Positions 7,805 to 16,484 of a stretch of 64,000 nucleotides of DNA are shown here, piece after piece. Within the stretch, counting starts at the first letter, position 1. Each line of letters begins with the position of its first letter. The translations under genes and the position numbers were made by a program. Below the pieces are notes generated by a model, which did no database searches, was not told the DNA's origin, and worked only from the letters and a program-made list of their open reading frames with translations. Origin of the DNA: Sulfotelmatobacter sp049792875 (GTDB lineage Bacteria; Acidobacteriota; Terriglobia; Terriglobales; Acidobacteriaceae); the NCBI GenBank assembly GCA_049792875.1, contig JBARBI010000332.1, positions 1 to 64,000 of the forward strand, written 5' to 3'.

Positions 7805-9592
7805 TTACGCCTCGTCGTGGCCGTTCGTGATTTTCTCTGGCGAGGTTTGCATCACATAGTCGCCCGCCGTCCCCTCCACTCCATACTGGTATGGATCGTG
7901 GAAGACCTCCGGTAGCTTGTCGCCAAAGTTGTTGTGCGGCGGCGGCGTGGTCGGCGTGCTCCATTCTAAAGAGGTCGCTTGCCAGGGGTTGTCCGAAGCG
8001 GGCTCGCCCTTGAAACGGCTGTGAATCAAGTTGTAGAGGAAGATCAGCTGTGCGGCACCGGTCACGAGTGCAGCCACAGTGATGAACTGGTGCAAGGGAA
8101 TGAGCTTCTGCATGTAGTCAGGCGTAAAAGCCTGGTAGCGGCGCACGTTGCCTGCCATGCCCAGGTAATGGAATGGCATGAAGATAGCGTAGGCACCCAC
8201 GAAGCTGAGCCAGAAGTGAGCCTTGCCCAGGGATTCGTTCATCATCCGCCCAAACATCTTGGGGAACCAGAAATAGGTCCCCGCGAAAATCCCGAACATT
8301 GCCGCGACGCCCATGACCAGATGGAAGTGACCCACCACGAAGTAGGTCGCATGCAGCATGATGTCAGTCGAGGGCTGCGCCAGGAAGAAGCCACTCACGC
8401 CCCCGCTGATGAACATCGAAACGAATCCCAAACCAAAAAGCGACGCCGCATTGATACGCAGTTTCGCCCCGTAAAGGCTGCCCAGCCACATCAGGACGAC
8501 GATCGTGGAGGGAATCGTGATCACCAAAGTGGGGAAGGAGAATGCCAGCGACGAAACCGGATTCATCCCGCTGACGAACATGTGATGCCCGTAGACCATG
8601 TAGCTGAGAACTGCCAGGGCGCCCATCGAGTAAACCAACACTCTGTGGCTGAGCATCGGCTTCCGCATATTGGTGATCAGGACATGCGAGACGATTCCCA
8701 TGCCGGGCACAATCGCGATATACACCTCGGGATGTCCGAAGAACCAGAAAAGGTGTTGCCAGAGGAGGGTCGATCCGCCGGAGTGAGGCTGCAGTTGGTC
8801 GTTAATGACAATATTGCTGGCCACGAAAAAACTGGTTCCCGCAACGTGATCCAGAATGAGGAGGATGCAGGCAGGCATCAACACCGCGAAAGCAGTGAGG
8901 CCCATGCAGGATGTAATGAACCAGGCCCAGGCACTGAGTGGCAAACGCCACAAACTCATGCCCCGCGTCCGCATATCCAGCGTGGTGGTGATGAAGTTCA
9001 GGGAGCCGAGAAGTTGACCAATGCAGAAGATCCCAATCGAAGCGGCCCAGAGAACCACACCCGTTCCTTCACCGGGACCGGCGACCTCTCCCAAAGCGCT
9101 GAGCGGAGCATACTGGGTCCAACCGCCGAGCGTGGGGCCCTGGCCAACAAAAAACGAGGAGACTAGAACTAGGAAAGCCACGAACGTAACCCAGAACGAC
9201 ATCATGTTGAAATGGGGGAAGGGCATGTCTTCGGCGCCGACCTGGATCGGCAAGAAGTAGTTGCCGAAGGCCGCGAACGGTGCCGTGGTCAGAACAAAAA
9301 AGACCATGATTGTGGCATGCATGGTCATCAATTGCAGGTAGAACTCCGGCGTCATCACGTTGCCGGGGGCGCCGTTTTTCGTCAGCAGATGGAGTCCGGG
9401 AATGGCAAAGTTGGTCCACCCCAAGTGGATGCGCATCAACCAGGAAAGCCCCATGCCCACCAGAGCAGCGAGCAGCGCCAGCCCGTAGTACTGCTTACCG
9501 ATGACCTTGTGGTCCAGGCTGAAGACGTGCTTGGAAATAAAACTCGTCGGCGCATGATGTGCGGCGGCGTCGTGTTTCGCCATATCGTGCAT
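7805..9592 (-). CDS. coxA: cytochrome c oxidase subunit I
   Basis: 595 residues, the catalytic subunit of a heme-copper oxidase that reduces O2 to water and pumps protons. The twelve-helix core is present. GHPEVYI (about 282-288) carries the CuB ligand His and the D-channel Glu of A1-type oxidases. YGHHMFVSGM holds two further CuB His ligands, and HATYFVVGHFHLVMG holds the heme His ligands. The start at 9592 (MHDMAKHD) has GAGGT upstream; Met at residue 4 is an alternative. A soluble His-poor C-terminal tail follows the last helix. It lies between subunits II and III in the operon. Confidence 0.96.
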   Translation of the reverse strand: MHDMAKHDAAAHHAPTSFISKHVFSLDHKVIGKQYYGLALLAALVGMGLSWLMRIHLGWTNFAIPGLHLLTKNGAPGNVMTPEFYLQLMTMHATIMVFFVLTTAPFAAFGNYFLPIQVGAEDMPFPHFNMMSFWVTFVAFLVLVSSFFVGQGPTLGGWTQYAPLSALGEVAGPGEGTGVVLWAASIGIFCIGQLLGSLNFITTTLDMRTRGMSLWRLPLSAWAWFITSCMGLTAFAVLMPACILLILDHVAGTSFFVASNIVINDQLQPHSGGSTLLWQHLFWFFGHPEVYIAIVPGMGIVSHVLITNMRKPMLSHRVLVYSMGALAVLSYMVYGHHMFVSGMNPVSSLAFSFPTLVITIPSTIVVLMWLGSLYGAKLRINAASLFGLGFVSMFISGGVSGFFLAQPSTDIMLHATYFVVGHFHLVMGVAAMFGIFAGTYFWFPKMFGRMMNESLGKAHFWLSFVGAYAIFMPFHYLGMAGNVRRYQAFTPDYMQKLIPLHQFITVAALVTGAAQLIFLYNLIHSRFKGEPASDNPWQATSLEWSTPTTPPPHNNFGDKLPEVFHDPYQYGVEGTAGDYVMQTSPEKITNGHDEA

Positions 9593-9659
9593 GACTCACC
9601 TCAGGAGATCTCTGTGCCACACCGAGTGCGGACAGTATTCACTCACTGCATCATTCCAC

Positions 9660-10463
9660 TCACTGCATCGCTGCTTGCTGCTTCAGCCAATTGTCAAAGT
9701 CCTGCTGGGACAACACAGAAATGTACGCCTTCATGTTGTAGTGTCCGAGACCGCACAGCTGGGTGCAGACGATCTCGTACTTACCAATCTTGGTCGCCGT
9801 GAAATGCAGGGAAAGATCGAGCCCAGGAACGAAATCCTGCTGCACCCGCAACTCGGGAACGAAAAACGAATGCCCGACGTCTTTGGAGTGCATGAGTAAA
9901 TGAATCTCTCGATTCACCGGAACGGCCATTTGCGCGGTCACAATGTCATCTTTGGCGTCCGGATCGTGATCCAGATCCAAGCCGTAGAAGTTCTGGTTGG
10001 CTTCGCTGATGAGGTCCGGGTGAGCGGTAGCAAACTTCCCGTCGGGGCCCGGGTAACGGAAGTAGAAGGCGAACTGCCCAGCTTGCACTTGAATGGGCAT
10101 TGAGTCCGCGGAAGGTGGAGTGAAATATACGTTCGCCCAGGCCTTAACACCGAAAACCCCGAGCGCCAGGACTTCCGTTCCCACCAACAGGACGGCAGCC
10201 CATACCATGGCCTTGGCGCCGCCGGGGAAATTCTTGACCTTATCGCCCGGCTTGGGATTGGAAAACTTCCAGATAAAAAATGCCAGGATGAATTGCGAAG
10301 CCAGGAACGAGATTCCTGCCTCCGCCATCGTCTCCGACATTTGCTCGTCAATCGGCGCGCCGTGGGTCGAGATATCTTCTGCCATCCACCAGGTGTGCCG
10401 CAGGATCGGAATCGCGGAAATGATCGCGATTGCGATGATGGTCGCCGCAAAGAATTTTGCCAT
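9660..10463 (-). CDS. coxB: cytochrome c oxidase subunit II with CuA site
   Basis: 267 residues. There is an N-terminal helix (1-20), a second helix (about 88-110), then a cupredoxin domain. The CuA ligands are complete: DVGHSFFVPEL supplies the first His, and CTQLCGLGHYNM gives the C-x3-C-x3-H-x2-M set. No heme motif is fused at the C-terminus, so electrons would enter from a separate carrier such as the diheme cytochrome or the blue-copper protein encoded just upstream in the same operon. The unusual extended N-terminal segment (ILRHTWWMAEDISTHG) precedes the second helix. Confidence 0.94.
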   Translation of the reverse strand: MAKFFAATIIAIAIISAIPILRHTWWMAEDISTHGAPIDEQMSETMAEAGISFLASQFILAFFIWKFSNPKPGDKVKNFPGGAKAMVWAAVLLVGTEVLALGVFGVKAWANVYFTPPSADSMPIQVQAGQFAFYFRYPGPDGKFATAHPDLISEANQNFYGLDLDHDPDAKDDIVTAQMAVPVNREIHLLMHSKDVGHSFFVPELRVQQDFVPGLDLSLHFTATKIGKYEIVCTQLCGLGHYNMKAYISVLSQQDFDNWLKQQAAMQ

Positions 10464-10565
10464 GATGCTTCACCCTCCGGCCGGACTCTGCCAGCCCGGC
10501 CTCGTCAGGTCCTTCGACAACGACTGCACAATGATCCAGCGCAAAACGTGGATCGGTCCGACACC

Positions 10566-11300
10566 CTACTTCGCCTTAAACGTGAAATCGGCCGCCCCAG
10601 GCTTGCCCGCCGCAACCGTTACCTTTGCCGTTTGCGTGCCATAGGCTTCCTGCCAGGCAGTTACGGTGTAGTTTCCGGGCGGTACATTCTCGATGGTGTA
10701 GTTGCCGTTGCCATCGGTGGTTGCGTAGGGCCCTTTCACCACCACAAACCAGCCGTTCATCCAGGGATGGATGTTGCACTTCACCGGGATCACTTCCGGC
10801 GCCTTCCAGCTCTTCTCGACCGGCGCTGCACCCGGCGGCTGCGACTGGTTCCAGGGAATATTGCCGGTCATCGGGTTGGGCAACGGGTGAATATTGTGGG
10901 TGGTCTGATCGCTGGTTACGACCTTGAATGTCTGCCCTACATCCATCGCCAGCACGTGGGGCGTATACATGCAATTCTTTTGATCGAATACCGGGACGGC
11001 AGTGGATGCCTGGGCGGGGCCGCTCCAGTCAGCGATGTAGAGAATTACATTCTCCAACCCTCCGTTGGCCCCTGCCACGACACTTTCAAGGTGTGCCGGA
11101 GAGCTCTCGTGTGCTTTGGAACAGTAAGGATCCTTCGACATGTCGATGCCCTTCATGTGCGGAACGGCGCCATCGAGTTTCACGGTCCCCGTAATCTTGC
11201 CTTCGCCAGCAGCATTGACTTTCTGGCCCAGGATCAGAGCGCCACAGCAGATGAGAGCGACTGCCGAAACGACAGCCGCGGAATTGAAGTGCTTCCTCAT
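10566..11300 (-). CDS. exported blue-copper (cupredoxin-like) protein with carboxypeptidase-regulatory-like domain
   Basis: 244 residues with a signal peptide (1-30). The N-terminal part begins a beta-sandwich (GKITGTVKLDGAVPHMKG). The middle contains TTHNIHPLP and later PVKCNIHPWMNGW; C-x2-H-x2-M plus the upstream His is the ligand set of a type 1 copper site. The C-terminal part, TTDGNGNYTIENVPPGNYTVTAW split by short gaps, is a CnaB/carboxypeptidase-regulatory-like repeat. This suggests a periplasmic electron carrier or copper-binding partner of the oxidase. It lies between the diheme cytochrome and subunit II genes. The electron-carrier role is inference from the ligand pattern and position. 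Confidence 0.75.
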   Translation of the reverse strand: MRKHFNSAAVVSAVALICCGALILGQKVNAAGEGKITGTVKLDGAVPHMKGIDMSKDPYCSKAHESSPAHLESVVAGANGGLENVILYIADWSGPAQASTAVPVFDQKNCMYTPHVLAMDVGQTFKVVTSDQTTHNIHPLPNPMTGNIPWNQSQPPGAAPVEKSWKAPEVIPVKCNIHPWMNGWFVVVKGPYATTDGNGNYTIENVPPGNYTVTAWQEAYGTQTAKVTVAAGKPGAADFTFKAK

Positions 11301-11339
11301 AGAAATCTCCTTTGTACGAATTGGTCGAACCCTCTGGCG

Positions 11340-12215
11340 CTACTGCTGCCCCGCCGGCGCATTTGGATCCACCGGCTTAAGGCCGAGCTGTTTCGCCATC
11401 TCTTTTTCCTTGCTCTTCTGAGCCATAAACGTGCGCAGATAGAACACCAGATCCCACGCCTCATCAGGTTTGATGTTGTCGGCAAACGAAGGCATGGGTG
11501 TGCCATCCAAGCCGGTCATGAAAATTCTGTAAATGTCCTGGTCGGTGTCACCGCATTTCGGCCGGGATCCGTCAGTAAAGTTGAATGCCTGGATTGGGCG
11601 GCCCAGGTCGTCGGTGAGGGTAGCGGCCGACGGTCCATTGGCCATACCCTGCACGCCGTGGCACTTCCAGCACTGTACGCGGGCGAACACCTCCCGGCCA
11701 GCCTTGATGCGCTCCGGGGTGACCTCCGGTTCAGGAGGAATCGTGATTGGCGTTCCCGCTTTCTCGTTTTGCCAACGCGGCGAGAAATGCTTAATCCATG
11801 CCACCAGGTTTGCGCGTTCTTCCTTGGTGAAGGTGCTCCACTGAGGCATGTTCGAGCGATCCATGCCACGAGCGATAGTGTTATAGAGGTCCTCATCCGT
11901 AGGCAAAGTTCCCGTCGGAGTGGAGCGGCACTTGAACACAGCCAACTGGAAATCACGGGGCTTGGGGTCGAGCCAAACACTGTTTTCGCCATTCCCATCG
12001 CCCAGCACGCCATGGCAGCCGACGCAGTATCTGCGATAAGGTGTGGCTGCCGCTTTAGCGTCTCCCGTGATATTGCCGACGTGGCTGGTCGCTGCCGGTG
12101 TATTCAGCCACGTTTCAAGTTGAACGGTTGTGAGCTGCGCCCAGGAAGCCTGCGGTACCGCCAAGACTAAGGCCGCGCTCAGCAAAAGAGACCATTTCCC
12201 CGATGTTGTCCGCAT
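11340..12215 (-). CDS. periplasmic diheme cytochrome c
   Basis: Start chosen at ATG 12215, preceded by GAGGGAGAG and ten bases after the upstream stop; this gives 291 residues and a clean signal peptide (1-26, ending QASWA). Two class I cytochrome domains each carry one heme site, CVGCH at 64-68 and CWKCH at 182-186. Likely axial Met residues lie in SNMPQWS and TPMPSFADN. The c4-like two-domain form suits shuttling electrons between an outer-membrane or periplasmic donor and the oxidase. The gene is the second in the operon, the place held by cyc1 in the rus operon of Acidithiobacillus. Confidence 0.88.
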   Translation of the reverse strand: MRTTSGKWSLLLSAALVLAVPQASWAQLTTVQLETWLNTPAATSHVGNITGDAKAAATPYRRYCVGCHGVLGDGNGENSVWLDPKPRDFQLAVFKCRSTPTGTLPTDEDLYNTIARGMDRSNMPQWSTFTKEERANLVAWIKHFSPRWQNEKAGTPITIPPEPEVTPERIKAGREVFARVQCWKCHGVQGMANGPSAATLTDDLGRPIQAFNFTDGSRPKCGDTDQDIYRIFMTGLDGTPMPSFADNIKPDEAWDLVFYLRTFMAQKSKEKEMAKQLGLKPVDPNAPAGQQ

Positions 12216-12225
12216 CTCTCCCTCT

Positions 12226-13689
12226 CTAGAAGTCGAAGTCAAATCCGGTCAGGAATTCGCTGGTATTTACGTTGACCGTGCCGAGGCCGAGCGTGGGTCC
12301 AGTGCCGTCCTGGTGCAGCCAGTTGTACTCGTTGTGCCAGGCAAAACCGGCCCGGCTGGTCATGAACGGGTTGTAGCGCATGCCGACTGTGTAGGTGGAG
12401 ATGTTGCCGAAGTTGGAAGCCGAGGGGCCTCCTGAACCGCCGCACGCAACGCACGCCGCTCCGTTTGCCTGCTTCGACATGCGAATCGTTTCATATCGTC
12501 CGATGAGGATGAGCTGCGGGCTGAAGACGTAGTGGGGTTCAAATAGTACGCCGTTCCAGCTCGGCGCTTGCGCACCGGTAGGAAGAGCCGATCCGGGAAT
12601 GCTGTTCGGCGCGCCCTGCGTATCAATTGGGTCGCCGTACCCCTGCCCGAACCACACGTTATCCGAACCGTGCTGAGTAACCACTTGCAGGTCGACGTGC
12701 TGGCCGAAATAGAATTGCCCCACAAAGCCTTCGCGGTTGAAGCCCTTGTTCGTGATTCCCGAACCCGCCAGTGGCGTGCCCGTCTGCGTCAGGTAGTAGG
12801 TCGGCGCCTCCCCGATCATGGCGTAAGCTCCGATGCGATCTACTCCGAGCTTGCCCGTGTCGAAGGCCTGGCTGAAGGTGAAGAACCCGGTATAGGCGCT
12901 GCCGTAGGGCAGACCGACGTTACCGTCGACAGAACTGATCAGCGATGCCGAATATCGCGTCCGGTCATTGTAGGAATGGCCCATCACTTCGACACCGAGC
13001 TGGTTATCTCCCATTTGGCCGAAGATGTTGCCGTCGCCAACCGGGATGAAGTGGTAGAGCTGGTAAATTCCTCCGTTTCCGGTCAGCGTCAGGATGCGTT
13101 TTTCGGAAAGCAGGTTATCGAGTTCGAACTTCCCCAGCTTGAGGTTGAGCCATGGACTCCCGAACAGGTTATCCAAACGAGCCATCACGGTTTCGAAGTG
13201 GAAAGAACCCGTACTATCGGAAGAGGGCAACACGTAAAACGAGAAGTTCTTTTCCAGCGTGCCACCAGTGTGGAAGTCCAACCCGCTCAGATCGAAGCCG
13301 TTCGTCGTAACCCGCTGAACCGAAGAATTCGGCGTGTAGGCTCCTCCCGGATACGTGTCGACCAGAACCTTGCCAGTGCTGACCCGGTGCCAGATCGGGA
13401 TGATGCGGAACGTGACCGGCCAGTACGACGGGTTCTGCCAGATCGGGGCATCCCGATCGTTCATCAACTGGTAGCCGTTGTCTTTGAATTTCTGGCCAAA
13501 ATAATTCAGCATCGGCCAGGATTCATGGCAGGCCGAGCAGCGCAGCCCGTACTTCCGGGCGAACGCCGGAAGGGCATTCGCGTCTTGGCTGCCACTCAGA
13601 ATCAGGAAGATCAGAGCAAGCGTCGCGGTCAGGAGATACTTTCCCCACGACCACGTCGCACTACGGCGAGACCGCATCCCCATATGCAT
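12226..13689 (-). CDS. outer-membrane porin-cytochrome fusion, Cyc2-like
   Basis: Start placed at ATG 13689, six bases after AAGGAG, giving 487 residues. A signal peptide (to about residue 40, ANALP) is followed by FARKYGLRCSACHESWPMLN with a single heme c site at C51-x2-C54-H55, then about 420 residues of alternating, aromatic-rich strands ending in FDFDF, a typical outer-membrane barrel terminus. A lone N-terminal heme fused to a barrel and a length near 480 are the features of Cyc2-type iron-oxidising porin-cytochromes. Membership in the true Cyc2 clade is not shown; related cytochrome-barrel proteins exist. It heads the oxidase operon. A CVAC pair lies in a surface loop near the C-terminus. 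Confidence 0.7.
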   Translation of the reverse strand: MHMGMRSRRSATWSWGKYLLTATLALIFLILSGSQDANALPAFARKYGLRCSACHESWPMLNYFGQKFKDNGYQLMNDRDAPIWQNPSYWPVTFRIIPIWHRVSTGKVLVDTYPGGAYTPNSSVQRVTTNGFDLSGLDFHTGGTLEKNFSFYVLPSSDSTGSFHFETVMARLDNLFGSPWLNLKLGKFELDNLLSEKRILTLTGNGGIYQLYHFIPVGDGNIFGQMGDNQLGVEVMGHSYNDRTRYSASLISSVDGNVGLPYGSAYTGFFTFSQAFDTGKLGVDRIGAYAMIGEAPTYYLTQTGTPLAGSGITNKGFNREGFVGQFYFGQHVDLQVVTQHGSDNVWFGQGYGDPIDTQGAPNSIPGSALPTGAQAPSWNGVLFEPHYVFSPQLILIGRYETIRMSKQANGAACVACGGSGGPSASNFGNISTYTVGMRYNPFMTSRAGFAWHNEYNWLHQDGTGPTLGLGTVNVNTSEFLTGFDFDF

Positions 13690-13997
13690 GCCGAACTCCT
13701 TGGGCAATTTTTTAGCTGCATTCCCACAATGCAAAGCAAGCTTCTAAACGAACACGAAACATGGCATGGGAACCCCTTCACTCATGCCGCTTCCCGGCAG
13801 GACCGAAAACGTTTTTGCTTGGACAGGTCCTACCACCGTACCGGGGCGGAATCCTACTACGGGTGTGCAACAACTTGCAAGGGGTCGTAAACATTTTTTT
13901 TACATTCTTTTTACAAGGTAAATTCTGGATTGTGGTTCTTTGGCATCTGAATCACAAAATATATGGGGTTGACAGCTCCGAACGGAGTTGAGACTCT

Positions 13998-14981
13998 TTG
14001 CCAACGGGGGATAAATTTGTGGGGACGTCGAAAGTCCTTTCCATCGGAGCCTGGAGTTCCGGAACAAGGTCGGGCCTCGGATCTAGCATCCTGTGGAAAA
14101 TCGCAACAATCCTAATTTTCGCGGTCGCCGCACTCTCCCTTCCTGCCCGGGAAAAGGACACCACCCCATACGGGATGGGTCTCATCGTGAACCTTCCATT
14201 TCCCGAGAGCGAGGTCGCTCCGGTCGTCCAGGACGTGGTTAAGAACGGAATCATCCGCGGAACCAAGGAGTACAACCGCGACGAATACCTGAGCGGTGCA
14301 ACCCCGGAGAGTTCCACGCGGGTGTTTCCGGAATGGGTCGAGGACGGCAAGGTTTTTTACAAAGTACGCCTCAAAGCTCTCGACCCTCGAAATTTCAAAG
14401 ACAGCAGTGACGTGGGAACTCTGGCCGTCCGTTATGTGGTCGAGCCCCAGGGGGACAAGAACACGGTTCTTCGCATCGATGCACGTTTTATGGAAGATTT
14501 CCGCCACATCGTTCACGCCTCCAATGGCTCGGTAGAGAGCGCGGAGTACAAGGACATTCACGACCACCTTGACGCTATCGAACTGATGAAGGCCCAGACC
14601 GTGGAGGCCGAGAAAGAGAAGCTGGAGCAGTCGGCGAAGAAACAGAACCCTGCACTGGCGGACGCGACGCCCGCGGGGATTCCCCCGTCAGTCCCCGCCG
14701 ATACCGACAGTATCAATGCTGCTCCCGGCGAGAGCGCGCTACCGGCGGCGCAGACTCTGGAGCAACACGTCCAGGATCTGAAGCGTCAGGTGCAACGTCT
14801 CGTGAAACCTCCGGGCGCGCCGCTCAAATCCGCACCCTTCCACACGGCAACGACTTTGCAATCGTTGCCCGCCGGTACCGAGGTTATGATCGTGGTTTCG
14901 ACGACTTACTGGTTGGGAGTGGAGACCCACGAAGGCCAACACGGCTGGATCCTCCGCGACGAGTTGGAGTTGGTGCCATGA
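13998..14981 (+). CDS. exported SH3-like domain protein
   Basis: 327 residues if TTG 13998 is used; GTG 14019 or a later start is equally possible, since no clear ribosome site is visible. A hydrophobic segment (about 33-48) should anchor or export the protein. The middle (about 55-190) is an uncharacterised alpha/beta region (VVQDVVKNGIIRGTKEYNRDEYL), followed by a Pro/Ala-rich linker, a short coiled coil (LEQHVQDLKRQVQRL) and a C-terminal SH3-like fold (AGTEVMIVVSTTYWLGVET, GWILRDELE). Its stop overlaps the next gene's start by four bases. Function unknown; cell-envelope binding is a guess. Confidence 0.7.
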   Translation: MPTGDKFVGTSKVLSIGAWSSGTRSGLGSSILWKIATILIFAVAALSLPAREKDTTPYGMGLIVNLPFPESEVAPVVQDVVKNGIIRGTKEYNRDEYLSGATPESSTRVFPEWVEDGKVFYKVRLKALDPRNFKDSSDVGTLAVRYVVEPQGDKNTVLRIDARFMEDFRHIVHASNGSVESAEYKDIHDHLDAIELMKAQTVEAEKEKLEQSAKKQNPALADATPAGIPPSVPADTDSINAAPGESALPAAQTLEQHVQDLKRQVQRLVKPPGAPLKSAPFHTATTLQSLPAGTEVMIVVSTTYWLGVETHEGQHGWILRDELELVP

Positions 14982-16291
14982 GCTGGCGACAGAACGTTCT
15001 GAGCCGGGTGGCACTGTCCTCGCTGTCGTTGGGCGTCCTCGTAACCCTCGTCGTTCTGCGGGTGCCGGCACAGACCAACTCCTCTGAACGCGCCTTCCCG
15101 GAGTCCAAGGCCACGGTCGATAAGGCGTTGAGAACTCTGCAGTCGAATCTGGCCGGCCACCTTCCCGTGATGGATGGATTTGCCCAGCCCGCAGAACATC
15201 CCCTGGACCGTTACGAGCGCGGCTACTACCAGGCCACGGTCCAAATCAGTTCGACGCCGTCGGGTGGATCGCTCGTACGAGTCAGCACAAAAGTGACTGC
15301 CTGGTACGCCGATCCGGTGGCATCTCACTCTGGATACCAGTTGTTGATTTCCAACGGCCGGCTCGAAAGCGACCTGCTGGATCAACTGACCGAGCAACTC
15401 GCGAAGATCTCGGCCGGGAGCGGCAAGACCGCGTCGACCGCGCCGCCGCGACCGTCCTCTGAAACACCCGCAGGAGAACGACCGGCGATCCCGACGCCCT
15501 CTGCCAAGTTCCCCGAACCCGAAGCAACGTTTTCGTCGTCGTTGAGCCAGAACCTGGCCGCACAGGAGCGTTCCAATGGTCGCCCTACCGAGTCGCTGAA
15601 CGCGGAAAAATCGAACACCGCATTGAAAGCGGAAGCCGAAAGCCTGGAGGAAGTTCTCAAGAACCAGGGTCATCCCAAGAATCTGGTCGCGGTCAAGAAG
15701 TCCGGCACCCCCGTGGTCGCGACTCCCAGCCTGAACGCGAAGCCGCAGTTTCTCGCCAGCATGCACGATGAATTCGAGTTGCTGGATTTCAACTCGGACT
15801 GGGTGCATGTGCGCATTTCCGGCCTGTCGCGGGGCTGGATTTGGCGCAACAGCGTCGAGATGCCCGACGGCATCGTCAACACGGATGCACCTGCGGTCGC
15901 TCTGCTGGCGCCCGCCGCTGACTTGTTTCACGTCCTGCGCGAAGAAACAGCGCCGTTCCCGGGAGATTGGGAACCCCTTCGCAGCAAGAACGTGAAAATC
16001 ATCTCCGTGCAGAAGATCGACGAGAATGCGAAAAACGCTGGCCCGAAAGAGCGCCTCGAGTACACGAAGTTTCTACTCGAGAAGAGCTACAAGGACATGG
16101 CTCAGAAACCGCAGGACTTGGCGGGCGTGGTGGTGATTTTTGATTCGGCTGACGGCGGCATGATCGCCGCGACCATGGCCTCGCTGCAGCAGTGGCGCGC
16201 CGGCACCCTGTCGGACTCGGCCCTCTGGCACAAGTGCTTCTTCGATCCTCCCGAGACGTTCGATTCGTCGGGATCTTCGGCCAGTCAGTGA
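14978..16291 (+). CDS. exported SH3-like domain protein, partner of the upstream gene
   Basis: 437 residues, starting within the ATGA overlap at 14978. A signal-like segment (about 9-30) is followed by a region like the upstream protein (YERGYYQATVQISST, VSTKVTAWYADP), a long Pro/Ser/Ala-rich linker (about 145-235), an SH3-like domain (ASMHDEFELLDF, WVHVRISGLSRGWIWRNSVE, about 260-295) and a C-terminal alpha/beta region ending with AGVVVIFDSADGGMIAATMAS. Coupled translation suggests the two proteins act together. I do not recognise a named family. Confidence 0.72.
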   Translation: MSWRQNVLSRVALSSLSLGVLVTLVVLRVPAQTNSSERAFPESKATVDKALRTLQSNLAGHLPVMDGFAQPAEHPLDRYERGYYQATVQISSTPSGGSLVRVSTKVTAWYADPVASHSGYQLLISNGRLESDLLDQLTEQLAKISAGSGKTASTAPPRPSSETPAGERPAIPTPSAKFPEPEATFSSSLSQNLAAQERSNGRPTESLNAEKSNTALKAEAESLEEVLKNQGHPKNLVAVKKSGTPVVATPSLNAKPQFLASMHDEFELLDFNSDWVHVRISGLSRGWIWRNSVEMPDGIVNTDAPAVALLAPAADLFHVLREETAPFPGDWEPLRSKNVKIISVQKIDENAKNAGPKERLEYTKFLLEKSYKDMAQKPQDLAGVVVIFDSADGGMIAATMASLQQWRAGTLSDSALWHKCFFDPPETFDSSGSSASQ

Positions 16292-16484
16292 GTCTACTTC
16301 CCACTGATCATGAACCATGTGTTAGCCTGATTTAGCGAGTAGCATTTTCGTTTTCGCTTGACTTTCGAAAGTGATCAGAGTACCTATGCAATCCTTGAGC
16401 ACGTAAACGGAGTGGGGTCCATACGTGGTCTTGTTGTCGAACAGCCAGGAACCGTTTTCCGGAACGCTTTACACGGCCAAACTA

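Noticed and set aside
7979..9166. Long open frame (395 codons) on the plus strand opposite coxA
   Set aside because: Antisense to a fully conserved coxA; His/Gln/Arg-rich composition is that of a GC-rich shadow frame.
10293..12170. 625-codon plus-strand open frame opposite coxB, the blue-copper protein and the diheme cytochrome
   Set aside because: Spans three real minus-strand genes and has no recognisable protein features.
13969..13997. TTGACA promoter just before the SH3-like protein gene
   Set aside because: The -10 region (GACTCT) is poor and the start codon would follow at once.
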